From a virus: DNA of 62,403 nucleotides. The notes below the pieces were generated by a model. That model was not told where the DNA came from. It made no database searches and was given only the letters and a program-made list of their open reading frames with translations. Every line of letters starts with the position of its first letter. Position 1 is the stretch's first letter. Positions 33,544-41,474 of this stretch are shown here, in pieces. The DNA lies in IMG/VR virus record IMGVR_UViG_3300047195_000664, positions 1 through 62,403 of that record; one strand, written 5' to 3'. The translations under genes and the position numbers were made by a program.

Positions 33544-33630
33544 ACCCGATTGGTATGTTTAATTAACTATATTATCCTTGCGCTACTTTAAATACTTTTA
33601 TATTGTATAATATATAGATTTTAAAAACGA

Positions 33631-34025
33631 ATGAGTTTTTTAAGAGCATCATTTTAAGCGTTGTTTAAGAGATACGCAAGGAAAGGTTAAAAAATCATGA
33701 GTTTTTACATCTTTTTAAAATATAGCTTGAAATATAGGGTGGTAGTGGAGGAAAGGTATATAGGGACGGACCGACTAATAGACACAGGAAGAGGGTCAGG
33801 GACGAAAGGGAAAAGATATAATATGTAATATAATCATGTATATATATATATTATTCTTATTATCTTTCTCTCTTTCCCCGTCGTCCTCTACCTCCGTCCC
33901 TGGCTCCGTTCACCACCCTATTTATTAAGCGATATATTTAAAAAGATGTAAAATCCTATCGGTTTTCAGCATACGATATGGAAGCTCTTAAACAACTCTT
34001 AAAATGATGAAATCAAAAAACTCAT
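33631..34025. other. 395-bp concentric imperfect palindrome, candidate replication origin
   Basis: Several arm segments are mirrored around one centre near 33828. These are ATGAGTTTTTT (33631-33641 and 34015-34025), a 24-base block with one mismatch (33648-33671 and 33985-34008), and a 37/38-base imperfect block from ACATCTTTTTAA to TAGGGTGGT (33707-33743 and 33912-33949). AGGGACGGA (33762-33770 and 33893-33901) is the innermost. The centre is a long AT run, flanked by a purine-rich left and pyrimidine-rich right side. No gene is present from 33373 to 34100. An origin is the simplest reading; a telomere-resolution or partition site is possible. Confidence 0.6.
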
Positions 34026-34100
34026 AAGAAATTAAAATGCTTAAAAAAGGATAAAGCGCCCGTCTTCAAATCACGGGCAAAAAATAATATGTTCTCTCTT

Positions 34101-34352
34101 CTACTTGGTTTTCACAACAAGCATGTAGAATTTCTCGCCGTTAACAACACGGCTTTCTAACTTCTTTTGCCTGTACTCAAGGTAGTTGAGTATATTCTTA
34201 ATTTTCTCAACTCCTGCGAATGCTGTCAGTTCCTTCAAGCTGTAACCGGTATCAGGTTTCATGTTTGTTATAATCTTTGGGCCCACACCAGAACCGCCTG
34301 CGATTCTTGCTCTCTTTGCTCCTTTTAAGAAGTCGTTTTTGTTTATTGGCAT
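34101..34352 (-). CDS. Small winged-helix-like protein with MxIxKxxFxxG motif
   Basis: 83 residues, ATG behind GGTGAAAAG. Opens with MPINKNDFLKGAKRAR, then a winged-helix-like part: YSLKELTAFAGVEKIKNIL and KKLESRVVNGEKFYML (wing). It is the gene nearest to the palindrome. Likely DNA-binding regulator, possibly of the origin. Confidence 0.65.
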   Translation of the reverse strand: MPINKNDFLKGAKRARIAGGSGVGPKIITNMKPDTGYSLKELTAFAGVEKIKNILNYLEYRQKKLESRVVNGEKFYMLVVKTK

Positions 34353-34551
34353 AATCTTTTCACCTTATCGCTCTTTGTCCCATCATATGAAGGTCAGGGC
34401 TCAAACATAATATCTCCGTCAGCTTGCGCCAACGATGATTATGATTTATAATATTATCCCCTGCACACTTTATATATGTTTTTATGTTACAACCTATATG
34501 TTTAAGGATATAAATAAAAAAAGCAAAATCCTGTCGTCGCGTCGTTAGTCA
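34353..34551 (-). terminator. Spacer with terminator-like T tract
   Basis: About 150 bases follow the membrane-peptide gene. Just after its stop (minus strand) is GATTTTGCTTTTTTTATTT (34504-34530), an archaeal-type T tract. The rest is AT-rich leader for the winged-helix gene at 34352. I see no gene here. Confidence 0.4.
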
Positions 34552-34692
34552 TTATTTCTTTTTTGCGCCGCAAACTAATTTGCCCAATCCGTATGCTCCC
34601 ATTAATAGGAGGACTAAAACTAATACACAAGCTCCTAAGTCTCCTACTAATCCGAGCAACTTGGCTAATGTGGACATTAGTTCCTCTATCAT
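34552..34692 (-). CDS. Small single-span membrane protein
   Basis: 46 residues, ATG 34692 behind GGAGGTG, a strong site. One hydrophobic helix (ACVLVLVLLLMGAYGLG) with a short acidic N-terminus and a basic end (CGAKKK). A 68-codon frame in another register over the same DNA lacks a ribosome site and is rejected. It may be a host-membrane effector or virion peptide. Confidence 0.65.
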   Translation of the reverse strand: MIEELMSTLAKLLGLVGDLGACVLVLVLLLMGAYGLGKLVCGAKKK

Positions 34693-34898
34693 AGTTTTTC
34701 ACCTCCATTACTCTTTAGTACTCTCATTACTCTCGTGGCACGATAGTAACTGACATTAAATTGTTCCATTATTAATTTTGTCGTGAACTTAATATATGTT
34801 CTCCAGTTACTTAATGTCTCGAGAATTGTTTCTTCGCTTACTGGTTGCTTCGGTATGTCAAGCGAGCCAATCATGAATTCATCTTTACTAATTGTCAT
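34689..34898 (-). CDS. Small winged-helix-like protein with MxIxKxxFxxG motif
   Basis: 69 residues. MTISKDEFMIGS opens the protein like its relatives at 28265, 34101 and 36292. The body is a winged-helix pattern (FTTKLIMEQFNVSYYRATRVMRVL). The start is behind GCGAGT and the stop overlaps the membrane-peptide start by four bases. Probable regulator. Confidence 0.65.
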   Translation of the reverse strand: MTISKDEFMIGSLDIPKQPVSEETILETLSNWRTYIKFTTKLIMEQFNVSYYRATRVMRVLKSNGGEKL

Positions 34899-34899
34899 A

Positions 34900-35265
34900 T
34901 TACTCGCTCTCCTTAGTCATGTTCGGGTCTATTAATACTCCGCAACCTCTACATCTTCCTGTCTTCGTATCTACTCTACAAGTGTGTCCGCAAAAAACGT
35001 CGCAAATCTTTGGTATTGGTAAATAGTCGCGCATACACACTTCTCCACATTTTTCACATTTATATCTTACCCAAACTCTCTTGTGTAATGATGTGTAGTC
35101 TATTTTGTTACTCAAGCTTAATATGTGGCGCCTTATTATAGTTGTGATTAATTCAAGTTGGCGCCCATCTTGCTCAAATGTTTCGATTGTTCGGGTAGGC
35201 GTGTCTTCTATAAATGCTTGCTTCGCTCCGTCCCACTTAATATTGGTCAAGTCTTCGTCTTCCAT
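34900..35265 (-). CDS. Double zinc-ribbon protein
   Basis: 121 residues, ATG behind GGAGGTAAG. A helical N-terminal part is followed by YKCEKCGEVCMRDYL, CGHTC, and GRCRGCGVLID: seven cysteines and a His giving about two zinc sites. Could bind nucleic acid. Not assigned to a family. Confidence 0.6.
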   Translation of the reverse strand: MEDEDLTNIKWDGAKQAFIEDTPTRTIETFEQDGRQLELITTIIRRHILSLSNKIDYTSLHKRVWVRYKCEKCGEVCMRDYLPIPKICDVFCGHTCRVDTKTGRCRGCGVLIDPNMTKESE

Positions 35266-35294
35266 CTTTTCTTACCTCCATTTTATTCAAGAGA

Positions 35295-35438
35295 CTAAAA
35301 TTGATAACACAAAACGTCTCCGATTCTTTTCAATAATAATTTACCGTCAACAACTAATCGTTCTATTTCATGCTTGTTGTTAATTTCGGTAAATTCAGTG
35401 ATTCCTTTTTCATTTTTCCAACTTACTACGATTTTCAT
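35295..35438 (-). CDS. Small hypothetical protein
   Basis: 47 residues, ATG 35438 overlapping the upstream stop as ATGA. Reads as a beta-beta-helix unit: KIVVSWKNEKGITEF, then a helix (NKHEIERLV). This simple pattern is often found in short phage proteins. Not recognised. Confidence 0.5.
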   Translation of the reverse strand: MKIVVSWKNEKGITEFTEINNKHEIERLVVDGKLLLKRIGDVLCYQF

Positions 35439-35599
35439 AATGTCACCCTTTTTGGAGTATATTTATTCATGAAACACTCTTCGCATAGGCCTTTGTCTAA
35501 GTTCGCTTGTGTTCCACAATCTTTACAAGTTCCTATTTTGCCATAGGAAAGGTCACATAATACTTTACAGCCAGTTGGTGTTTCTCTCATTTGTGTCAT
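35435..35599 (-). CDS. Tiny zinc-binding protein
   Basis: 54 residues, ATG 35599 behind GGGTGAT and overlapping the upstream stop by four bases. GTCKDCGTQANL and GLCEECFMNKY provide four cysteines; a further Cys pair (CKVLC) lies nearer the start. Unknown role. Confidence 0.55.
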   Translation of the reverse strand: MTQMRETPTGCKVLCDLSYGKIGTCKDCGTQANLDKGLCEECFMNKYTPKRVTL

Positions 35600-35931
35600 T
35601 CTTCATCACCCTTATATCCAAACTTTCTTGCTAATTCTAATCTTTGTTTTGCTCCTTCTTCTAAGTCTTTTGGGTCTATTTTATCTAAGTCTCCTCCCCA
35701 ATTCATTCCATCAGCAAACTCATCTTCTATTTTCTTTTCATCAATAAGTCTTGTTTGTGTGATGATAATATATCTTTTCATGAACTCGTCTAATTCACTA
35801 CCATCTATTCCATAGTTACTTTTGGCGAGTTCTCTTATTTTCTCTTTTACTTCTTCTTCTTTTTCTCTTTTTAAAAAACCAATGTTCTCTCTACAACTTG
35901 GGCTAAAATCTCCCACTATAAATACTTTCAT
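35596..35931 (-). CDS. Hypothetical acidic helical protein
   Basis: 111 residues, ATG behind GGTGACAAAAG. Short beta start (MKVFIVGDF), then long charged helices (REKEEEVKEKIRELA) and an acidic end. Not recognised. A 360-bp gene-free region lies upstream. Confidence 0.55.
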   Translation of the reverse strand: MKVFIVGDFSPSCRENIGFLKREKEEEVKEKIRELAKSNYGIDGSELDEFMKRYIIITQTRLIDEKKIEDEFADGMNWGGDLDKIDPKDLEEGAKQRLELARKFGYKGDEE

Positions 35932-36247
35932 CTTTTGTCACCTTTTTTCGTTTTATATAGTAAACCCGATATTATTTCCCTTTTGCCTATAATATACTTT
36001 TAGGTGTTGGGATATATAGGTTACATCCGTGAGATCGCGCCTCACTTCAATTTTGTTCTCGTAAACTAATACGCGTTTCGTTTATTTGTCTCTCAAAACT
36101 AATATGTTTCGGTTATCGTATGTTTACTTTCTTTCTCCCTATGTTTATAGTCTCTTTCCATAGGGAGCCATAGGGCCTTTGGTTTCTCCTTATCTTATGT
36201 CGCCTCTAACCTATATCTTAGAGGCGCTAGGTGGGACCAAAAAAAAA
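35932..36247. other. Gene-free region with several hairpins and two direct repeats
   Basis: Inverted pairs seen: GTGAG/CTCAC (about 36030-36046), CTCCCTATG/CATAGGGAG (36135-36167) and CGCCTCTA/TAGAGGCG (36201-36226). A partial direct repeat AAACTAATA...GTTTCG.TTA occurs twice near 36064 and 36096. No open frame of note. This could be an untranslated leader of the downstream minus-strand operon or a small RNA. Confidence 0.4.
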
Positions 36248-36290
36248 GGTTGGAAGATATATCTTACATCAACTATCTTCCAACTTATAT
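36248..36290 (-). terminator. Stem-loop terminator
   Basis: Directly after the stop of the gene at 36292, the minus strand forms TTGGAAGATA/TATCTTCCAA with a 14-base loop and is then followed by nine T. This is a strong terminator form and would end the short transcript of that gene. Confidence 0.7.
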
Positions 36291-36291
36291 T

Positions 36292-36543
36292 TTACAATCT
36301 CATGAAATAAGGGACATTATTCACACTTCTTTTTTCTATCTTGCTATCTCTCATTAGATTGTTTAAAGCTTGTTTGATTTTCTTTATTCCATTTTCTTTT
36401 TGTGCAAGTCCATTTGTGTTTTTTGTTATCTCTTCAAAGTTTACTGCTTTGTCTTTTGGGATTGCATATAAAATCAATCCTCTAAAACTTGTTCCTTTCA
36501 CATGCTTGCTTCCTTTCATGAACTCTTCTTTCGTTATTGACAT
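36292..36543 (-). CDS. Small winged-helix-like protein with MxIxKxxFxxG motif
   Basis: 83 residues, ATG behind GGTGAAAT. Opens with MSITKEEFMKGSKHVKG, then FRGLILYAIPKDKAVNF and a winged-helix pattern with a final wing KRSVNNVPYFMRL. It is the first gene of the minus strand at the divergent region and ends in its own terminator, so it is a candidate early regulator. Confidence 0.65.
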   Translation of the reverse strand: MSITKEEFMKGSKHVKGTSFRGLILYAIPKDKAVNFEEITKNTNGLAQKENGIKKIKQALNNLMRDSKIEKRSVNNVPYFMRL

Positions 36544-36967
36544 ATCTATTTCACCTTATCCATTTATAAACATCTTTCTCCTATCCTATGATTTCGAACA
36601 TCTATCCAACAACATAGATGTCATATGTTATTAGACATTTCGACAACACAAATGAACATTCATTCACTTGCAAGTATATATTCCCCCGCAACCTATTTAA
36701 AGCCATGGGGGCCTGTCGTGCCTATAAACTATATCTTCCAAGACCGCAAAGTACATATAGGGGGCCGGCAACATGGAGCTTATAACCTATAGCTTGTGTA
36801 CTGGTGATTCTGAAAGCGGGGTTACAGGCTCTATATTTAACCAAGCCATGTCAAAAGACCAAAGTATCGAAAATAGACCACTTATATCCTCTAAGATATA
36901 TTTTAAACTTACTAAACATATTTAAAGTAGCGCGGGGAAATATATAGAATCCTTACTGGTGTATAAC
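36544..36967. promoter_or_regulatory. Divergent promoter region between early and late strands
   Basis: The 424-bp spacer has no gene. It includes TATTTAAAG (36919-36927), about 26 bases before a likely start near 36948 for the mucin-like gene. A second TTTAAA box (about 36690) suits the minus strand. The block TCTAAGATATATTTTA (36890-36905) reappears inverted upstream of the terminase operon. The 11-mer TATATCTTCCA (36730) is also found at 9054 and inverted at 36251. A switch region for early and late transcription is likely. Confidence 0.5.
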
Positions 36968-37729
36968 ATGAAAAAATGGTTATTAATAGTTCTTTTTGGG
37001 TTTATTCTATCTCTTGGAAGTATTGGTTTCGCGTACTACCCTTCATGCAACTCACTTTGTGAATATTATTCATATGAATCAGGCACATGTTTATATTCTT
37101 GTTGTTCAAGTCAGGTTAATATAGGGCACGATAGTTGCCTTGGTGGCAAGTATTGTTGTTGTACGCCGTTTCCGCCCACAACTACTACCAGCACAACTAC
37201 GACGACAACAACTACAGAGCCGCCCACAACAACCACGACAACTGTAGAAACAACTACAACCACCGAGGAAACGACAACTACCACAACAACAACCATGCCT
37301 GAAGAGACGACTACTACAATAGAAACAACAACAACAACCATTCCTGAGGAAACTACTACAACAACGATAGAAGAAGTAACTACAACTACTGCCCCTTCTG
37401 AAAGCGGGTATGCGCCTTATAGTTTTCATTGTGTTAATTTTGGTGGATATTGTACAGAAGATTGGGACTGCTGTAACGCGCTAAAATGTGTAAATAGAAT
37501 TTGTGGCGCGGCACCTACTACAACTGTTACAACAACTATCGAAGTTACGACGACACTTGAAGTTACTACAACAACCATCGAAGACATAACAACAGAAGAA
37601 ACAATAATAGAAAACGAAGATGAAGAACCACCTGAAGAAGATAATTCATTATTATACATTGGTGCTGGAGTTATCAGCGCCGGTGCTATTGGTACTGGCA
37701 TATATTACAAGAAGAAAAAGAAATCATAA
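36968..37729 (+). CDS. Mucin-like Thr-rich surface protein with cysteine-rich domains
   Basis: 253 residues from ATG 36968, with GGTG at seven bases; the GTG at 36959 is part of that site. A signal peptide (residues 3-22) leads to a cysteine-rich domain (about ten Cys by residue 65). A long Thr/Glu linker of TTTT and EETTTT runs follows. A second knottin-like domain reads CVNFGGYCTEDWDCC...CVNRICG. Another Thr-rich stretch and a C-terminal transmembrane helix with KKKKK end it. This looks like a membrane-anchored, heavily O-glycosylated stalk with two small heads. It could alter the host envelope or serve in the virion. Confidence 0.75.
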   Translation: MKKWLLIVLFGFILSLGSIGFAYYPSCNSLCEYYSYESGTCLYSCCSSQVNIGHDSCLGGKYCCCTPFPPTTTTSTTTTTTTTEPPTTTTTTVETTTTTEETTTTTTTTMPEETTTTIETTTTTIPEETTTTTIEEVTTTTAPSESGYAPYSFHCVNFGGYCTEDWDCCNALKCVNRICGAAPTTTVTTTIEVTTTLEVTTTTIEDITTEETIIENEDEEPPEEDNSLLYIGAGVISAGAIGTGIYYKKKKKS

Positions 37730-37733
37730 TCGC

Positions 37734-37752
37734 CCTCTTATGGAATAAGAGG
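37734..37752 (+). terminator. Short hairpin after the mucin-like gene
   Basis: Perfect eight-base arms CCTCTTAT/ATAAGAGG with a three-base loop, directly after the gene. No T run follows, so it may be a processing or partial termination signal. Confidence 0.35.
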
Positions 37753-37781
37753 AGTATATAAGGAAGTATGGAGGTTTTCTT

Positions 37782-37988
37782 ATGGATAAGGAAGGAAAGT
37801 TATATTTGGTCATCTACTATGATGACTTAGAAATGAAGCGCACAAAACATTTGCGGCTAATTGCTCGCGAGGGCACTTTGTTAAAATTCTTTAACGAGCA
37901 GACAGGGCTCGAAGAATGGATTCATGAAAACTCTATAAGGAGAATGCAGGAAATAAAGGAAGATGGTGATAAGGATGGCAGACGATGA
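37782..37988 (+). CDS. Small hypothetical protein
   Basis: 68 residues, ATG behind GGAGG. Beta-rich start (KLYLVIYYDDLE) and helical, charged end (HENSIRRMQEIKE), similar in style to small phage proteins. Its stop lies inside the start of the AAA+ gene, so they are coupled. Not recognised. Confidence 0.6.
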   Translation: MDKEGKLYLVIYYDDLEMKRTKHLRLIAREGTLLKFFNEQTGLEEWIHENSIRRMQEIKEDGDKDGRR

Positions 37989-39288
37989 AAATGAAGATAT
38001 GGGGCCGATGGATAATAATGTGGAGCAAACTGACGACAAAATGTTATTAATGGACAAACTTTGGAAAGTATGGAAAGACTATATTGATTATTATGTAGTA
38101 GAGAACCGTGAATTAAAAACAATTTTGTTTCACACAGTATTAGGTGCAATTTTGCGATATAAAGGATACTCATATATTGAGTCGGCGAAGCAGAAGTCAA
38201 TGCGACAACACATATTTATGGTGCAAGATTCTGGAACGGGCAAAACACAATTAATGACAGCTCTTACAGATTTGATATCGTATTTAGGAATACCTTGTCG
38301 AAGAACAATAAAAGATAATGAGGCGGCACTTACAGGTACGGTTTATCGTGATGTTGGTTCTGGTAAAACAATAAAAAGAAAAGGTGCTTTAGCGGATTTA
38401 TACTCGTTGTGCTGGGATGAAGGGAGTGTATTGCTCAAGTCTTCGGCATACATGGATATTGTAACAGATGTTATGCAAGGTGTTATGGATGAACCGGGTA
38501 TTGTTTCAAAAGGTATGAGGCTGGGGACGGTTGAGTACCCTTCGCCAGCAACAATTATTGCAGGGTCATACATGTTCGATGCTTTCGAAACGACGCTTGT
38601 AACCAAGGGATTCTTACAAAGGATGTTTATTTTCTTTAAGATTTTTAGCGAACGTGAGAAAAGGAACATAAGAATTGGTGTAAATTTGCTCAAGAATGCA
38701 CAAAATGTTGAGAAGATTGAGAGAATCAAAGAAGAATTTCGCAAATTAGTTGATAAAATTCCTATTTTAGTGGACAAAAATATTGTTTTTAATATGGATG
38801 ACGTCAAAAGATTCGACAATGTGTTAGAAGACGTATACAAAAAATACATCGAATATCAATTTGTGGGCGAGAAACAGAAAGTTTTGGAAACTTTTTTTAA
38901 CAGACTACATACAATTATTGATAAAGTAGCGGCACAGCGCGCGATAATTAATGGAAAAACTGAGGTAGAGTTCGAAGACATGGAGTTCGGTTTAGAAATC
39001 AGTAAGTATCACCTAACTTCGCTACTAGAGTTATTCGATTACCTATACTCGGGCAAAATATTGACGTATAAAGATGAGCGCGAACAGATAATCGCGGCAA
39101 AAGTAAAGGCAAATGGTGGGGAAATCTTGCAAGTTGAGCTAATAAATCAGCTTTTAGAGCTGAAAAAGGTAGGAAAATGGGATTTAGGATTCAACAGGAC
39201 ACTGCAGCTCATTAGAAATATGATTTCTGAGCATAAGGTTGCGCAGACGACCAGTGACAAGAAACAGAAGATTATTTTATTGAAGTAG
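37975..39288 (+). CDS. AAA+ ATPase with C-terminal winged helix, candidate replicative helicase
   Basis: 437 residues from ATG 37975 (the GTG upstream is in GGTGAT). Walker A is QDSGTGKTQL (about residue 85), Walker B LCWDEGSVLL (about 150), followed by LVTKGFLQRMFIFF resembling an arginine-finger region. The C-terminus carries GKWDLGFNRTLQLI, shared with the protein at 27218. The core resembles MCM-like or DUF3987-like ATPases of archaeal viruses. No other replicative helicase was seen, so this gene may supply it although it sits on the late strand; a packaging or regulatory ATPase is the alternative. Confidence 0.65.
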   Translation: MADDENEDMGPMDNNVEQTDDKMLLMDKLWKVWKDYIDYYVVENRELKTILFHTVLGAILRYKGYSYIESAKQKSMRQHIFMVQDSGTGKTQLMTALTDLISYLGIPCRRTIKDNEAALTGTVYRDVGSGKTIKRKGALADLYSLCWDEGSVLLKSSAYMDIVTDVMQGVMDEPGIVSKGMRLGTVEYPSPATIIAGSYMFDAFETTLVTKGFLQRMFIFFKIFSEREKRNIRIGVNLLKNAQNVEKIERIKEEFRKLVDKIPILVDKNIVFNMDDVKRFDNVLEDVYKKYIEYQFVGEKQKVLETFFNRLHTIIDKVAAQRAIINGKTEVEFEDMEFGLEISKYHLTSLLELFDYLYSGKILTYKDEREQIIAAKVKANGGEILQVELINQLLELKKVGKWDLGFNRTLQLIRNMISEHKVAQTTSDKKQKIILLK

Positions 39289-39291
39289 TTC

Positions 39292-39330
39292 TTCTAAAAT
39301 ATATCTTAGAAACGAACAATATATATAAAG
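39292..39330 (+). promoter_or_regulatory. Promoter of the terminase operon
   Basis: TATATAAAG at 39322-39330 lies about 26-30 bases before ATG 39355, with no ribosome site near the ATG, so the mRNA is probably leaderless. Upstream is a dyad TTCTAA...TTAGAA (39292-39311) that includes the motif shared with 36890-36905 and may bind a late-gene regulator. Confidence 0.6.
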
Positions 39331-39354
39331 TTGGCACGGTAATAATATTAACAT

Positions 39355-39936
39355 ATGTTGCCTGAAATAGAAAAGAAATTAGAATGGGACTATAATGTTC
39401 CACGTTGCTATGCTTTTAAGATAAAAGAGGACGAAAATTGTTCTATTTGTCGAAATGCTATCGTTTCAAAATGGTTATCTCCTTTTCTCATATCAGATAT
39501 ACCATACGATAAGATAATTTCCATTTTGAAAAATGAGTTTAATTTTGATGTCACTGAAAATATTCTCACAGACCATAAAAACCACATTGAAGCTACTTAC
39601 ACAGGGGATGATGCAATAAAGAAAAAAGCAATGGAGGATATTGCTACAATCGAAGCTGATTTGGTCGGCAAAACGAACGAAGAGATGGTTATTGAGTCGG
39701 CGATTCGTTCTCTTTATGCCAGGAAATTATTTTATGAAAAAACAGGTACGTATGATAGAGAGTATCGTGAGATTTTAGCGGAACTTAATAAATGGGTAAC
39801 TTTAAAGGCTAAAATGAAAGATAAGATTGTTGACCAAACAGTGCGCGTGTCGCTCAGTGACATTATAAATTTAAATATTGGTGGTAAAAATGAGCGACCA
39901 AATGACGACACTACAGGAACTAAAAGCAGCAATTAA
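39355..39936 (+). CDS. Putative terminase small subunit
   Basis: 193 residues, directly before and overlapping the large terminase gene. Helical, with an N-terminal Cys pair (CSICRNAI) and a helix-turn-helix-like part (IPYDKIISILKNEFNFDVTENIL). The C-terminus is polar. Position and DNA-binding look support TerS; no sequence family was recognised. The ATG appears leaderless. Confidence 0.6.
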   Translation: MLPEIEKKLEWDYNVPRCYAFKIKEDENCSICRNAIVSKWLSPFLISDIPYDKIISILKNEFNFDVTENILTDHKNHIEATYTGDDAIKKKAMEDIATIEADLVGKTNEEMVIESAIRSLYARKLFYEKTGTYDREYREILAELNKWVTLKAKMKDKIVDQTVRVSLSDIINLNIGGKNERPNDDTTGTKSSN

Positions 39937-41464
39937 CAACGATGTTGTTAAAGCTGTCGAAGCTATTTTTCGTGTGCGTGATACCACAGGTAAACTTCAT
40001 GATTATAAAATGGTTGAACCTCACCAAAAATTAATAAGAACTGGATTATTGGGAGACAACACAAAACGTTCTCGTATAATTAATAAGGGGAGACAAGGAG
40101 GATTTACTACTTTTGTTGCAGTAGAGGACCTTGTGATTGCTCAATTAATGCCATATACTTGGCAATATTATATAGCTACAAAAGAAGACCAAGCAAAAAA
40201 ATGGTTAGAGAGAGTTGAAAGGTTGGCGAAAGATTCGAGAGTTTGGTTTGATGGTTCGAGAATAATCGACATAGATGAAACTCATTCTTCACAATTAGAA
40301 AAGGTTATAAAACATTTTCCAAAAGAAATGGGAAAGGAGATGGAGAACTCGTATATTTGTGGTTTGGCTGCAAGTCCTGGTGGTATTCGTGGTGAGTCTG
40401 CTATTAATATTACTATCGATGAAATTGCTCATATGATACAGCGAGTTAATCAGCAACGAGAAGTTTTTGATGCTATCACTTCGTTTATTGCGTCGGGTGG
40501 ACAAATGACTGCGCAGTCTACTCCTTTAGTTACTACTGATTTGTTTTGGGATATGTATACTAGTGCCGAGCAAAAGTTGTTGTCTCCTTTTTATTTCCCC
40601 AATATTGAAAATTGGCGAGATTTAGATTTGCATAGGGATTTGAGAGAGCAAACTTTAGTAATACCTTATCCTTGGTTAGATGTTTTTGAATTAGAAAAGA
40701 AAAGAAGGGATGACTTAGACCACTTTAAACAAGAATGTCTTGGCATTCCGGCGGATGTTATATATAGATTTATTCCACCAGAACTTTTAAGTCCAAGAAT
40801 AATAAGTGTAAAGAAGTTTAAAGATGATATGTGTGGTTACTTTAAGATATCAATTGACCCAGCGCAAATGCGAGATATTAGTGCGGTTACTGTAGGAGAG
40901 ATGATAGAAGATGTTTGGTGGGAAAGGTGGGTTGGTGAACTTACTGGTTCATACCCAGAACAAAAAAGACAGCTCGAGGAGTATTGTTTGCGTTATAGAC
41001 CCATTGAAATGATAATAGATAACACGGGACCTGGAATTGGTTTGGCTGATATTATTGAAGACGACTCACTAATGCCTTCTTTGAGAAGAATAAACTTTCA
41101 GTCTTATGTCGAGTTAAAGTCTAAAAAGATGAGAATAACAGAATATATGGCATTAGAGTTTAAAAAAATGCTAATAAACGAAAAGTACAATTTAATACCA
41201 CACTCTTTAGCAGAGAATCATTGTCTAAGAATAGAAAAAATTGCGACTGAAGCAGGAGCAACAAGATATACTGGCAAGCGTGGAGGTAAAAGAGACGACT
41301 ATTTTTGGTCAAAAGCTATGCTAGCAGTTTCTCTTGAAAACATTCATGGAAAAATACATGGTACTTTTGTACCAGCTTTTGCTGAGAAAGGAAGAACAGA
41401 AATGTTTCCACAATTTTCTGAAACAGGTAGAGATAGTGGAAGCGGACATGTAATAATAGGATAG
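39890..41464 (+). CDS. Terminase large subunit
   Basis: 524 residues from ATG 39890 behind GGTGGT. ATPase part: the deviant Walker A INKGRQGGFTT and Walker B INITIDEIAHM, followed by QSTP coupling motif. Nuclease part: FKISIDPAQMRDIS (first Asp), IEMIIDNTGPG (second), and KRDDYFWSKAML (last Asp), as in RNase H-like TerL nucleases. It packages DNA into the prohead with the portal. TerL type (headful or cohesive) cannot be read with confidence by eye. Confidence 0.93.
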   Translation: MSDQMTTLQELKAAINNDVVKAVEAIFRVRDTTGKLHDYKMVEPHQKLIRTGLLGDNTKRSRIINKGRQGGFTTFVAVEDLVIAQLMPYTWQYYIATKEDQAKKWLERVERLAKDSRVWFDGSRIIDIDETHSSQLEKVIKHFPKEMGKEMENSYICGLAASPGGIRGESAINITIDEIAHMIQRVNQQREVFDAITSFIASGGQMTAQSTPLVTTDLFWDMYTSAEQKLLSPFYFPNIENWRDLDLHRDLREQTLVIPYPWLDVFELEKKRRDDLDHFKQECLGIPADVIYRFIPPELLSPRIISVKKFKDDMCGYFKISIDPAQMRDISAVTVGEMIEDVWWERWVGELTGSYPEQKRQLEEYCLRYRPIEMIIDNTGPGIGLADIIEDDSLMPSLRRINFQSYVELKSKKMRITEYMALEFKKMLINEKYNLIPHSLAENHCLRIEKIATEAGATRYTGKRGGKRDDYFWSKAMLAVSLENIHGKIHGTFVPAFAEKGRTEMFPQFSETGRDSGSGHVIIG

Positions 41465-41474
41465 GTGATAAAAA

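Noticed and set aside
34502-34708. 68-codon minus frame
   Set aside because: Overlaps the better supported membrane peptide gene (34552-34692, strong GGAGGTG site) in another register.
37106-37429. Cys/Arg-rich and Val-rich minus-strand frames
   Set aside because: Antisense of the Thr-rich linker (ACN codons read backwards give Val, Cys or Arg runs).
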